DNA of 64,000 nt from Centroberyx gerrardi (taxonomy: Eukaryota; Chordata; Actinopteri; Beryciformes; Berycidae), in NCBI RefSeq assembly GCF_048128805.1, contig NC_136008.1, forward strand, positions 13,831,572 to 13,895,571, in the 5' to 3' direction. The notes beneath the pieces were generated by a model. The model did not search any database and was not told the origin of the DNA. It worked only from the letters and a program-made list of their open reading frames with translations. The position numbers and the translations under genes were made by a program. Of the stretch, positions 13,292-25,420 are shown one piece after another (position 1 is the stretch's first letter; the number at the start of each line of letters is the position of its first letter).

Positions 13292-16200
13292 ATGCCACCA
13301 CACCCACCCACACATGGTACTCATGATCACCAGCAAAAGTCAAATTCCACACATAACTCTGCTGTCCTCCATCCAACTAACTTATTAACTGATGAGTTCA
13401 ATATGGCAATGGCACTGTAGAATACAATGGTAGCAGACTACAGTGTGTATGCGTGTGTGTGTGTGTGTGTGTGTTTACAGTATTTAACCGCTGGAGAACA
13501 CTGCGGCGATCTCTGCTTTGTGTGTTTCGTTTCGTATGGCATGAATTTAGACAGGAGGACACAGTGCATGCATACACAAGGGAAAATAAACAGAACAAGA
13601 TGTGTTGGCTGGAACGAGTTATATAATTTCTTTGACCTCCTCCCTCACATCCGCATAGTTATATATGCGCGTGCACACAGACACACACACACACACACAC
13701 ACACACGTACACACACTCACATGGGTATCAGTAATAGAGGGGGTTCCCTGTGCTGGAAAACACACACCCGTTCACATCCCAGGCCAGACTTTCCTGTTAT
13801 AGTGACCTCTCTCTCGTGACTAATGGAGAAGTGTGTGTTGTCGTGAAAGTTTGTGTTTTTGCTCTTTAAAATGTTTGTGCTTGTCTTGTGTGGAAGTGTG
13901 CTGGTCTGTGTATTGTTTTGTCTCCGACTTACTCCTCCCGCTCGTATTGTTCACGAGCCAGACAGTTTATGGCTACTGTGAGATTTCGTTACCATGGAAA
14001 TGTTCCGTCTTGCTTGACATTAGATTTCCTGCCCACTTTCCCAGAAACCCACCCAGTGTTTCCAATTGGCTGTGAGCGCCTAGAGAGTTTCCACCTAAGT
14101 CCCTGTGACGTTCATAGCACACAATTTAAATCAAACAATCTGTCTCTCTGCAGCTGTAGAAAAGTTTTGCTTTCTTTCTGACGCTCTACCCCGCTCTCTA
14201 AGGGGGTGCTGCCCGCCCTTTCAGTTTCTCTCTCTCTCTCTCTCCCTCTTTCCCTCCCTCATCCAGTGAGTATGACTCAGTTTCTCCTCCTCCTTTTTTT
14301 TCCTCTCCTCCTTACAGTAGTCCTCAATTACTCTCTCCATCACATAACGGTCTCTTTGTGGATTCACTTCATCTCCTCCTCTCTTGGTTTGGTTCTTCAG
14401 GAGGGGTGCAGGCGCCTGCGGCTCACACTGCACGACCAGAACCAGGCGGCTAGGAGCAGCGAGCAGCCCAGGGGAAAGGTAAGACCTCCCTACACCCGAC
14501 TACTCACACTCTGGATAGACACGTAGACACAGTCTGGGGCATCACAACAGTGGGAGATAGTGAAGGGAAGGCACACTGAATAAAGTTCATCAGTGTTTCT
14601 TAAATGCCTGGTCAGGATACCGGATGGTTGGGGCAAATTCTGCTATATTCTTGTTCCTGGGAATAGTTCCCGGTTAGAGAGGATATTATGTCACGACTAA
14701 TAAATTGACTTTTTTTGTCTTTGATGGACACTGGGTATCATTTGTTGTGACACATGAGTTTCTGAGAATAATCTGCATTTTGTTTAGATAAGTAAGATAC
14801 TATTTATTTTAGTATTTTCTTCAGAGATAAAGTTTTCTCTCAGTCCGTATTAGTATCTGAATGTCGAATATGCGTACAGTCGATCATCTCGAAGGTCCAG
14901 AGAATTGTGCAATAGAGCGATAGTAGTTTGAGAGTTATGTTCATACGTATTATACTACATGCATACACACACATACACACACACACACACACGCATGCCA
15001 TAGCTGCCATCGCCTTTTCATCAGTGTGGCTCTCACACAAGGGCTCTCAAAACTTCTGAAGACAACCATTGTTCTACCAAAACCAGTGCCAAACTTATAA
15101 AAAAAAAAAAAAAAGGGACCACCAGAGCGGCAAAGTTACATAACCTCTCCCCACCCCCTTCTGTGTCCCTCCCTCCTTCTCTCCCCATGGTTTTGACTAA
15201 ACTCTGCCTAGTGTTTACCACTTCCACAGAAGCACCAGATGTTTATAGGTTAGTCAAGGTCTCCGTAGTGATTATGGCTAAATGTTTATGGCTCCTGATT
15301 ACAGACACTGTAGACACGCACGCATACACACATACACACACATTCACGCAGAAATAATGTGCTTATGACAAGACAGAGAAAAGCAGTATATTTTTGAAGT
15401 GTTCAATTTTGTCAGTTAATAGTTAATCTAAGAGTTTAATGGCATAACAAGCTGCATGACTTGATTAGAGTTTTGTGTATCAATCATGTTAGATGGTCCG
15501 GATGGGCGTATCATCACTGTTAGGTAACATTAGTACGTCTGGGTGGGATTTATTGGACGGTGTTCTTCCAGATGCGGCATTGCAACATCGATCCCCAACA
15601 TGCTCCGACTCCTCTCATAGCGTCAGCAGAACACAGTGATTTAATTCCCGTTCACGTGTGCTTATGGTGTTGAAATACATCACACCCACCCATCTACACA
15701 CACACGCAACACTGCGCCTGCCACATCCTAAATCCTCTCCTTTCTGATCTCTAGCCAATTGGACGTGCGTTTGCCCTGGTGCAGCCGGCCAGTGAGAGGA
15801 CGACTCTGACCCCCGAACCAATCAAACCCACAGAGGAGAAGGTGGAGGTCATCAAGGTGGGTGTGGCACATTGGCTGTTTTTATATGTGTTCCTAAGAAA
15901 TGAATGGTATGTGTTTACTTTGTGGTCACATCAGTGTAATTCCTGTGTGTTTACCTGTTCCAGGTGTACTTAGAGGCCCGCAGACAGGAGCAGCAGAGAC
16001 ACCAACAGAGCCTGAAGATGCTATCAGACGAAGTTTCACAGATACAAGAGGTCAGTCTCTGCTTTTCCCTGTATTATGTAAGAATTTGCATGTTTGCATC
16101 ATGTAAATTCCTCCCTGCTCTTGTCTCTCTCGCTGTCTCTTCCTCTCTCTCTCTTTCTCTCTGTTGATATGGTATTACTGTGTTGATCAGTGAATAGCGC

Positions 16201-18074
16201 CTGACACTAAAACTGCCACGGTTCTGTGAGGTGCTTTGGATAAAAATGTCCCCCAAATATCTTATGTTACCGTATACTATCCACAGTGTTTGTATCTCAG
16301 TAACTCACCTATGTGACTGTGTTTTGCTCAGGTGAGGTACTGCCTGAAGACGCTGAGGGAGCAGATGGCAGCCAAGAATAAGGTAGGTCTATTTTGAGCC
16401 GCCGTGTTTTGCCATCACCATTGTTAACACGGCGTATCCTTTGTGCTTTAACGTCATTTCCTGCATCTCCCTCTCCCCTCTGTCGTTCACTCTTTCCTTC
16501 CTTGTTTCCTCCTTTTCTCTCTCCAGTCCCACACTAACGGATGGAGGGTCAGCGCTCCCTTCAAAAAGAATGCGTCGTCCGGCCCCAAGGGAGGGGCTAA
16601 AGTTGACGGACAGGTGAGCAGCTCCTCACGTGCGCCATCTCCATGAAAGCCTGTTTATATTTGTGTGTGTGTGTGTGTGTGTCTTCATGTATGTACGTCG
16701 GAGATACACATATACACACATATCAAATCTCACACTGACCTGTTGCCACTCACGCGTATCGTAGCCACAGTGTATCACAATGTGATGCCTGTAGAGTGTA
16801 AAGCGATCCCTGAAATTCACCTCCCAGAGGCCCCGGCCAAAGGGAGGGGTTCTGTTAGAGCGGGAGAGAGAAACAGATGTCCAGATATAAGGGTAAAAGA
16901 AAGAGTTAAAATGATGACAGAGAGTAAATATGCTGATAGCACCCCAGGGTGTATGAATATGTGTGAAAGGGCTGTTCCGGGCAGCACACACTGTTCCTCT
17001 GCCTGTGTTATTGTGTGTGTTCAGGCCCTCTTCATTGTTCCCAGCATTCCACAGATGCTTTATCCGTTAATAGTTTTGTTGCTGTCAAGTTGCGAGCCAA
17101 GTACTTTTAGCATTTAGTACTATATACATGTCAGCAATGTTTTGTGGGACGCAGAATAGAGCTGACACCAGTGTGGCATTCATCTCTTTTCGTCTGATTC
17201 AATTGTTTTGACACCAATTATAGCATTTATCTGTGACTCAGGCTACAGCTTACTCACATAAGCATTACAGAAATAGGAGAGAAACATTGGTCATGATCCA
17301 AGTTTTCCTGCTCCAGTGACGCACATTGACACACCCGTTCTCTTTTTTATTTTTTTATCATTTGCATACCCCCCCCCTCCCTCTCTCCCCCATTGTGTCA
17401 TTTAACTGATCCACCTTTGTTAAAACACCTGCAGCTGTACAGCTCCTCACAGTCTTCAGTGCTCAGCCAAACTCACTGAGCTTGCTTTACAGTATCACTC
17501 ACTCCTCAACATACACACTATTTCCATTACAATCAACACTCACTTTTATGACTGTTTACATAAGAAGTCATCATGAAGTCAACAGTCTAATTTTCTCTCT
17601 TTTTCACACAGGAAGCGGATGATGAGGCAGAGAGAGAAAAACTGCGGGAAGTCAGCAAGCGCTTATACGCACAGCTCCAGGATGCTGAGAAGAAACACCA
17701 AGAGGAGAAAGAGATGCTGCAGGTAACACACAGATACAACCTGCCTACACTCATTATGCATAAATGCATTGTATTTTGTTGCACTGCAGCCCTATTTTAA
17801 AGAAACTAAAGGAATACCCACCTCCTCCCTGTCTCCCCCCAGGCTGAAGGCAACGAGCTGCGGGAGCGTCTGAGCGACCAGGGGGAGAAGCTGAAGAACG
17901 TGGAAGAGGTCAGCGAGAGGAAGGACAGGCGCATGGAGGAGCTCCAGAGGCTGCTGGGAGGGATGGAGCAGGAGAGCGCCTCCCTGCGGGAGACCATCCG
18001 CAGCCGCGAGGAGGAGCTCCGGGAACTGCGCAAGATCAGAGAGGAGGGCCAGAAGGGGGAGCAGAGGTCCGCTA

Positions 18075-18105
<31 letters not shown>

Positions 18106-19001
18106 AAGCATAATTATTTATGAATCAATGACAGCAGTGTGCTGTAACTGCAGTGTTTATATTTGCAGGACAGAGCAGTTGGAGAAGGAGGTGGCTGTTC
18201 TGAGAGAGAAGATCCACCATCTGGATGACATGCTCAAGAGCCAGCAGAGGAAAGTCAGACACATGATCGAACAGGTGAGACGCGCACATGGGACTCCGTC
18301 ATTTAAACACACTGTCTCCATGTTAATATTTGCAGAGCGCTCACTGATGCCTGGGTGTGTGTGTTTGCTCTTGTCTTTAGCTCCAGAACTCTCGGATGGT
18401 GATCCAGGAACGGGACCGCGTGATCAAAGAGCTGGAGGAGAAGGTGGCGTTCCTGCAGGCTGAGGTGAGGACTTCTCTAAATATTATTGTAATGTCATTT
18501 CTGTGTAAGTGTAAAGAGAAGAGCCAGAGTAAAGATGGGAGTGAGGGAAGGGATGTTGTGGGTACATGGTTGTGGACATAATCTTCGTTTCGAACGTGAC
18601 GCTCTCCTCGTCTTTTCCTTTTCACCCATGTTGAATTAATGTATCCGGTTGATCCTGATCTCTGCAGAGGGAGGGGAGATGTGTAAGAGACGTCTTAGAT
18701 GAAGGAGATAGAGCCTCTGTCTGCTTTGTGTCCGCTCGTTCTCTCTCTGACCTCTGACCCCTCCTCTGTGCGCAGAACCGAGAGATGCATGACCAGATGG
18801 ACTACTTCCTGGGAGGGCAAAGGTCAAACTCCTATCTCTCATCAGAGCGCAACCCCCAGATCGTCTATAGGTAACTTCAGTCTCATGCAACACACACACA
18901 CACACGTAACAGTAAACACTCGCACACACACTGCATTGCATAAACCAAATACTGACCTCTCATCAACTCACACACCTGCCCCCCTGTGGTTATACAGTAG
19001 T

Positions 19002-19051
<50 letters not shown>

Positions 19052-19240
19052 ACACACTCAAATACACAAATATACATACATGTCTTGTAAGTGTCTGTTT
19101 ACATGGTATCAGCCGTTTTCGTGCTGTTATAAATCTAAAAACAACTTGTTTCTTATTATTCCCACAGCAAACCAATCAAGCCATCCACCTCATCTAACAA
19201 ACCACTCCCTTTCATCAAAGTCATCGAGATCAGGTCCTGA
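8607..19240 (+). CDS. tuft1: Tuftelin
   Basis: Tuftelin is an acidic coiled-coil protein first described in enamel. It is widely expressed, linked to mineralising tissue, hypoxia response and keratin/desmosome contacts. Twelve exons: 8607-8669, 14401-14478, 15755-15856, 15964-16050, 16332-16382, 16527-16613, 17612-17722, 17843-18066, 18169-18274, 18381-18464, 18776-18870, 19168-19240 (TGA). They join in frame to 386 aa; human is about 390. The start MNGVTRSLCTFEDIRSED resembles the human N-terminus. Exon 9 carries EKIHHLDDMLKSQQRKVR, which is nearly identical to human. The C-terminus (SKPIKPS ... PFIKVIEIRS) mirrors the human SKPPSPKP ... PVIRVVET. Residues from about 110 to 350 are heptad-rich coiled coil. 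The short basic exon 6 (FKKNASSGPKGGAKVDG) is poorly conserved. Spacing to cgn on the same strand matches vertebrate synteny. Intron 1 is long; the others are short. Confidence 0.94.
10285..10346 (+). repeat. Dispersed repeat fragment shared with atp8b2 intron
   Basis: GTGAAGGGTTTCATTCCAAA and the following TGCTAT ... GGAAAAAAC align with 59840-59892 (GTGAAGAGTTTCATTCCAAA ... GGAAAAAAC) in the same orientation. The two sites are in unrelated genes, so this is an interspersed repeat of unknown family. Confidence 0.55.
11681..11725. repeat. (CA)n microsatellite
   Basis: A long, nearly pure CA tract in tuft1 intron 1. Confidence 0.95.
13988..14001. promoter_or_regulatory. X-box-like (RFX) motif in tuft1 intron 1
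   Basis: GTTACCATGGAAAT differs by one base from the classical RFX site GTTACCATGGAAAC. It lies 400 bp upstream of exon 2. It is a motif match only; occupancy is unknown. Confidence 0.25.
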
Positions 19241-20705
19241 ATTAAAGGCCATGGAAGATAGACAGAGAGATGGGATAGAAGAGAAACACCAAACCGTTCA
19301 CAACGGTGACAACGGACTGAAACCAGACTGCAACTCCACTACCAGTTTGACCGCCGCATCAATGTTTGGGATGTTGAGACTCCCACAGCAACACACACTG
19401 TAACTACATCAACACATCCACCAAGCACTCAGCTTTTAGACCACAGCCGCTCTTGAAGGAAATTACGCGATGTGTTTGTCGGCACATATGCACAGGGTCG
19501 TATGTTTTGTGTATCTGTACGTGTGCATGCGTGTGTGCATATGCAAGAATGAGCGTGTGTGTGGGCTTCGATGTAGATACATTAAGCATACTGATTGAGC
19601 TGATCTGCATTTGAAGTTTTACATGCAAGACTGCATACTGTATGGTAACAGTTTCCTCTTTCCCTGCCCTGTTTTGAATACCTTTGTTATGTATATAGAT
19701 AGAGGCCATGACCAGTGATGAAAGGTCTTATAACAGTACAGAGCACTTTACCCCAGGAGACAGAATCAGCCATGTCATATCGAAACTGACAGAGGTGCAA
19801 AGTGCAGGATGGTGAACATTTTGGCAAATGAGATCTGAAGAGGGTAAGGACGTCCATATGAAATCCATACAGTTATGTAGCATCCATATAGCTAACTAGA
19901 CTCAGTGATGACAGAAAGACAGGCAGAGGAACCTAAGGCAGGAGGACAAGCTCAGCTGAAGACTGATCTAGTCTAAATACAACAGCTATTCTGACTTCTT
20001 CGCTATTAAAGCAACTAGAACCACATGAAGGGAGGATTGATAGTCACATAAAAATCGCTACACATTAACCTGACGATCTAAATCCTGTAGCTCTGTGTCC
20101 TTGTACTCAATAGTTACCTCCTTGTACTCATCCTCGACAACTCTTCACTTTGATGAGTGAATGGTTTGACTTTGACTTGTAAATACTGACTGCAGCCTAC
20201 ATAAGGCCTCCACCCTCTGTGTTGCTTTTGAGGGCTATTTATTTTGTTCTTTGCAGAAAGCTGTTATTAATAAGAGTATGGTTTTAAAGCCCGCCAACAA
20301 CAATATGGCACTTTATAATGTGAGTAAGAAGTCTGTAGAAAAAATGAAGATAATGATGATGGTAATGAAGGCATTTGGCAAGATTATTGCCCCTCATAAA
20401 AGTGTCATTATTACAAATAGAATATTTTCAATGATGCATTTCAGTTCCTAGACATTGTTTTTGTTGTTGTTTTTTGTACATAACATTCATTATTGTTTTT
20501 ATTTTATTCATTGTTTTGTTTTTATTTGTGATTTGCTATTCTAATATCCGCTTAACACGACAATCTCCTCCTTTATATCTATTTATATTAAATACAAACT
20601 TTTTAGACATTTTATTGTGTGATAGAAGAGGTTTGTATGTACTACTATATCATCTGTGTTTGTGTTTTGGTTATTAGAATAAATTTCTGAAAATTACTGC
20701 AGCAC
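19241..20705 (+). other. tuft1: tuft1 3'UTR with poly(A) signal
   Basis: The UTR runs from the stop to AATAAA at 20678-20683, so cleavage is expected near 20700. It has no competing exon-like structure, but contains TTTTTGT/ATTTATT-rich stretches typical of distal UTR. Confidence 0.6.
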
Positions 20706-20871
20706 TTCTTTTTAGTTGTTGATGGGATCAAACTGGGTTTTTAGCACACACGGTATGCTGGAGGCTCCCCCTGCTGGACGCTTTACGACACTACAATTAC
20801 TCATTATTCATTACTATCTAGCACTGACCTCAAGTAAGCACAACACAGACAAGACACTCCTATGTCACCAT

Positions 20872-20877
20872 TTTATT
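20872..20877 (-). other. Poly(A) signal of the C1orf43 orthologue
   Basis: TTTATT on the plus strand is AATAAA on the minus strand, about 900 nt downstream of the minus-strand stop codon. It implies a 3'UTR of roughly 20855-21770. The tuft1 signal lies about 190 bp away in the opposite orientation, so the two genes end tail to tail without obvious overlap. Confidence 0.6.
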
Positions 20878-21770
20878 GGAATGGCATAATGTACAGTAAG
20901 CACCACAGAGAATCCAATCGTTCAGGCATTGCCATGCCTTCCTGTGAATCCCTAATCCCAAATGACACACACACAGCTCACACACGTGGGGGCCAGTCCA
21001 CCTCTGACACAGAAACAACACAAAAGTCAAGAACTAGACTGGCCCAAAGGCAATACCTCACATTCAGAATACATTAATGGCATACTCTTAAATTACATTG
21101 CACTGAGAGAATTGATCAAATTAAAAGAGCACTTAATCATTAGAATTCATTCAATCAATTATGGCTTCTGTAAAACAAATGTTAAAAGCTACAAAAACAG
21201 GCTGTCAAATTCATTCAGCAGCAAATCAACGGTAGAGACAGTGCAAAAGCGTTGTAACACTTTGAGACACCAGGAATCGATACCCAGGCCCATATGTCAC
21301 ATAACACTGGTTTTCTAGTGTAACAGTCTATAAACATTGTAAACTAAGAGCAAGGTTACATAAGGTTGGTGAATCTTAACAAGTCTGCATAGGCCGTTAC
21401 GTTGTGCAGTAAACACTGATTGTCTTATGCCATTGCATAGCCACATAGCTCTGGTTTTGTTTTGGTCAAATCAACCATAGACATTTAGTCATCTTTTCTG
21501 TATTCTTTCCAAATATAGCACTCATGCTTGCAGTAATACAGGATATATATATAGATATATGTAGGCTAAGCTTCCAGGTACTAGTGCAATATAAACCAGG
21601 TAATGTGTGTTAGTACAGGTAGGCAGTGTTTTCCTCATGGGCCTAAGGCAGTATTAACAGAATTCTAACACTACTGTGTGGCGATACTGACCCTGTCTCC
21701 ACCCACAGGCACTTTTTTCACTGGCAGCACTACCGTTTTCTTTGACCTTTCCATCGGAGTCGTAGTCCTT

Positions 21771-22764
21771 TCAGAACGTACTCTCCAGAGTATTGTAGTT
21801 GTCTTTGAAGTTCTTTAGTTCCAGGAAGTGTTTGGGCCGCTTGCTGCGCTGCTGCGCCGTAGCGGCGAGGTAGGTGGTCTGGGTGGGGGAGGAGCAGCTC
21901 GGAGGCTCCGCGCTACTGGTCAAGTCTTTGGCTGCAGACTGGTGCCGCTGGTTCAGAGTGCTGCTGCTGGTGTGAGACTTCACACTGAAAGAGTGAGGGG
22001 AGAAACAAAGATTTTCCTCAGCACATAACTAACATTCCATATCGGGATTAGCACAAAAGAAAAGCTGTCAGGGAATAAGAGGGTGTAGTGGGAAAAGTTG
22101 TAGTTACTCACACAGAGGCCAGTTTAGTTAGAGCTTCCTGGTATTTCAAAAACTCTGCTTCACCAAACACCTACAGGCAAGAGACAAAGAATGGAGATCA
22201 GTTAGGACACGCATTAAGAAATCCAGAAAGTAATCCACACACAGTATTTATCCCTCACAGATTCAAACTGAACATGTTTATGCATTCTCCAATCTCTCAC
22301 TTGTTCATGCAAACACATGAATATACAGTGCGCACACACACACACACACACACTGACCCCTGCCCCGTGGCGTGCCCTGTTGTACCCATCCAGCACTGTG
22401 TCAATGAGGGAACTTTGGCTGTTGCGGAATAAGGAGTGGGAATTCCGTAGTTCTAGAAGCCAGGTCCGGAACCTTTTCCCAGTCACAGCAGTGGGCGTCC
22501 CGCCTAGCTCGCGGAACGGCAAGTCTGCTGGCAGAAAGAAAGGCATTATAGTAACGTCATGGAAGGATTCATAGACAGTCAGAAAGAAGCACTAACAAAC
22601 TATGATTAATGTGAGTGACAGCAAAGCTTACCAGTGTCTCTAATGGCATCCAGTGCTCTCATCCTGTAGAGGTAGTCATAGCAACCTGCAAGACACAGAG
22701 ACATGTCGGTGTGCTGTGATAAAAATTGCACATGTTGGTAGGTCCAGGACTGGGGAGAGACCAT

Positions 22765-22800
<36 letters not shown>

Positions 22801-23031
22801 CCTCTCACCAGGCTGTTCTCTGTGTTTTAGCCGGTCATCGTCTGGGGACAGCAGGCGAGGCTCAAACTGGATTTTCTGGACCTTATGCAGTTTGGAGTCA
22901 ATTTGTTGTCTCAGCTCCTGCAGCACACAGAGATGTCATCAGTCAGTTCACACACAGGAACACCTGCATGTCTATAGTAGTCAAACACTGTATAGCACTT
23001 GTCCTACTTATGGACCCTGTCTTTACATATG

Positions 23032-23086
<55 letters not shown>

Positions 23087-23407
23087 CTTAGGGGCATTGT
23101 GGCCGAGGGGGACATGTGGCCCTCTCCGAGACTTCATGGCAAACCGCATAATTTGCCTTTTCACAAAGATGAACAGCAAAACAAACACCTAGAGGCAAGC
23201 CAAGAATTACATGAGCTACACCACTATGTCCCCATATTTATTCAACTCTAGTCTACTGAGGTCTTTCACCGACTGACATCCAGTTAGATGGGTCTGTGTT
23301 GACTTGAACTTGACTTACAGCATAGTTATAACAAACACACTTACCAGACTCCCGTAGGCCATTACAAGCACTACGTTAACCCGTGAAAGAGGAGAATCAG
23401 TCCGCAT
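21771..23407 (-). CDS. c1orf43: C1orf43 orthologue (NICE-3 family membrane protein)
   Basis: A small single-pass membrane protein, implicated in human cells in Golgi/mitochondrial integrity and phagocytosis; its biochemistry is unknown. Seven minus-strand exons: 23345-23407 (ATG 23407-23405), 23087-23188, 22809-22917, 22632-22685, 22358-22527, 22112-22170, 21771-21984 (TGA). They join in frame to 256 aa; human is 253. Residues 10-32 form one hydrophobic segment (VNVVLVMAYGSLVFVLLFIF) followed by the basic KRQIMRFAMKSRRGPH, nearly identical to human. Other matches are YDYLYRMRALDAIRDT, SLIDTVLDGYNRARHGAG, RHQSAAKDLT and the C-terminus KHFLELKNFKDNYNTLEST. The exon 5 donor is GTCAGT followed directly by (GT)n. 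The gene converges on tuft1 and diverges from the IL16-like gene. Confidence 0.95.
22762..22799. repeat. (GT)n microsatellite beside C1orf43 exon 3
   Basis: A pure dinucleotide tract in the intron after exon 3 (minus strand), ending about 10 bp from the donor. A second long tract at 23036-23083 abuts the exon 2 donor. Confidence 0.95.
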
Positions 23408-23607
23408 GATGAAATTCTTCCTTTAAATCTACCAAGCTAAACGACTAAATACTTCAAAGTGCGTCCTACAGGTAAAATTCATGAGGCACCCGGTTTCACA
23501 AGTAGTACATTTTAAACACATAACGCTAAAGGAAAGACAGACAACAGGGAAGTTCTACAGATTTGTGTCGTTTCTCAATACATGTCAGCCCGGTTTGTTG
23601 ACATCCG

Positions 23608-23650
23608 GGATAGTCACGTGATCCGTGCGAGCGTGGGTGACGTCAGGCGC
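23608..23650 (-). promoter_or_regulatory. CRE and E-box cluster upstream of C1orf43
   Basis: TCACGTGA (palindromic E-box/CLEAR-like, 23614-23621) and TGACGTCA (full CRE, 23638-23645) lie 210-240 bp upstream of the minus-strand ATG in CpG-rich sequence, near an ATCCGGG ETS-like site at about 23603. This combination is typical of TATA-less housekeeping promoters. Inferred from motifs only. Confidence 0.45.
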
Positions 23651-23699
23651 CTCGCCTCTGCCATCTGCTGTTCAAACGTTATGACACAAAGCCCCACCA

Positions 23700-24833
23700 A
23701 ACAAAGACTCACTGGATCCCATGATAACGACACAGTAAATTGAGCGAGAATCATTTCAGTCGATCCTGAAATTGGCGTTATATTATATTTACAAGAAGAC
23801 AAGATCAATTAAGTGTCTCTTCTTTTCTTCTGAGGTAGCCATTTTCCTCCCTTTGCATTATATTCTTTCTAGTATGTCTCTGTATGGCTTGTTATTGGCA
23901 AACGGTTAATTTCTGCTAGTGTCCCACTGGGTAAATATCATAACTGGCCATTGTCAAAGTTCCCCTTCTCACATCAGTTTGCTGTATCACATGGTGTCTG
24001 GATCATGGGAGCTCTGAAGCCTACACCCTAAAGAATGAATTTAAAAGCACCAGTGTGTCTGTGTGAGCAAGACAGTGATTTGCATCCATCCTGCAGAAAC
24101 AGTGAGTGCCATTCATCTGTCAGGAACAGGGGTGGGTGTCTGTGAGATCCGTAGTGCAACTGTTCCCCCCCTCCCCTACTCAGACTTATCTCTGTCCTGA
24201 GAAGACCATGCAACCCTACAGCCTTCTTTCTTTAAGCTAATCATTGATTGGATCATTGGATCACTGGATCAACACATGCTCTGCCAGAAGACCTAAGGGT
24301 GAGAAGGGCTGTGCCTATGATTAATGTTTCTGACACAGAGCTACTCAATCCTCTTTGTCTCGCTCCACTCTGTCTCATTTGGCTATTGTTTTAGCTATTG
24401 ACAGTCACAGAGAGACGTTGAGAAGAGATGATATCCCCTCTAGGGCTTTGCAGTGTGCCGAGCTGCAACCACAACTTCCTCTGTCTCAACGGAAGACGGT
24501 AGCTGGTGCATGACACGGTGCAGCTGTAAGAAGATGAGACAACTCATGCCAACAAAACATGTAAGTATTGCTATACTTCAATGTTTCTGCTTGTTAGTCT
24601 GCATGCCTCTTGTTTATGTGTGTTTCAATGGCGGTTTGTTCACCTTCCCACTCTGTAGAATCTATTACACTACTACAAACAATACTGCTTCTTCTTCTTC
24701 TTCCTCTTCTTCTGCATCTGCAATCTTGGATGCTTTTCCTCTGCAGTCGACATTGTGCCAAGCCTACAGACTCTCAACTAACAGAGAGCTGGAGGACAAC
24801 TTCTTCCCATGCTGTGTGTATAAAAAAGGAAAA

Positions 24834-24907
<74 letters not shown>

Positions 24908-25368
24908 CTGCTGCACTGCAGTTGTGTTGTGTTGTTGTGCATATGATCTAATATAAGTTACAGCAGAGGTACATTTGGTGCTATATTTACCCCTGCTGGC
25001 TTTGCTAGGTGTATAATGACTTTGTGGTCTCTGGGCCCAAAGGGATTCTGTCTTTATGTCTTTTGATACCTGCTCAGTCAAAATGATGACTGGGCATTAT
25101 GCAGGTAACATGACTCTGTCACCACTGTCAACTCTCACAGACTTATTGTTGGTGTTTAATGAAGGAGAGGTGATCTAAGGTGGAATGATATCACAAGCCT
25201 ATGGTATGGCTGTCTAATCTTTATTGTCTTTTTTTCTGTTGTTCTGCCTGTTTCACACAATTATCTGAACTTTATCCCCTCTCCCTTGGGCTATGAAATG
25301 GTGATGTCACACAGTATAGACACAGAGATGCAGTTTGATATGTCTGTAGGGTGTGTATGTGTAAGCGC

Positions 25369-25420
<52 letters not shown>

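Larger units (their letters stand above)
8670..14400 (+). other. tuft1: tuft1 intron 1 (5.7 kb)
   Basis: No extra coding exon recognised. It holds (GT)n at 8839-8879, (CA)n at 9234-9258, a long (CA)n at 11681-11725, (TG)n at 12241-12262, a C15 run at about 12702, (CA)n at 13258-13288 and 13678-13706, and a dispersed repeat at 10285-10346. Open frames here are mostly microsatellite read-through. Confidence 0.7.

Noticed and set aside
17900-18463. 187-codon frame taken as one exon
   Set aside because: It reads through introns with (CA)n; splice signals break it into tuft1 exons 8 and 9, and its distal part is out of frame with exon 10.
18063-19047. Regular short repeats suggesting a CRISPR-like array
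   Set aside because: They are plain CA dinucleotide tracts without spacer structure, in a vertebrate gene.
22653-23251. 179- and 162-codon plus-strand frames
   Set aside because: They run through (GT)n tracts (poly Cys-Val) and lie antisense to C1orf43 exons.
24453-24956. 167-codon frame ending in (CV)n
   Set aside because: The start is not ATG and the C-terminal third is microsatellite translation; only the 107-nt exon-like part is kept as a finding.
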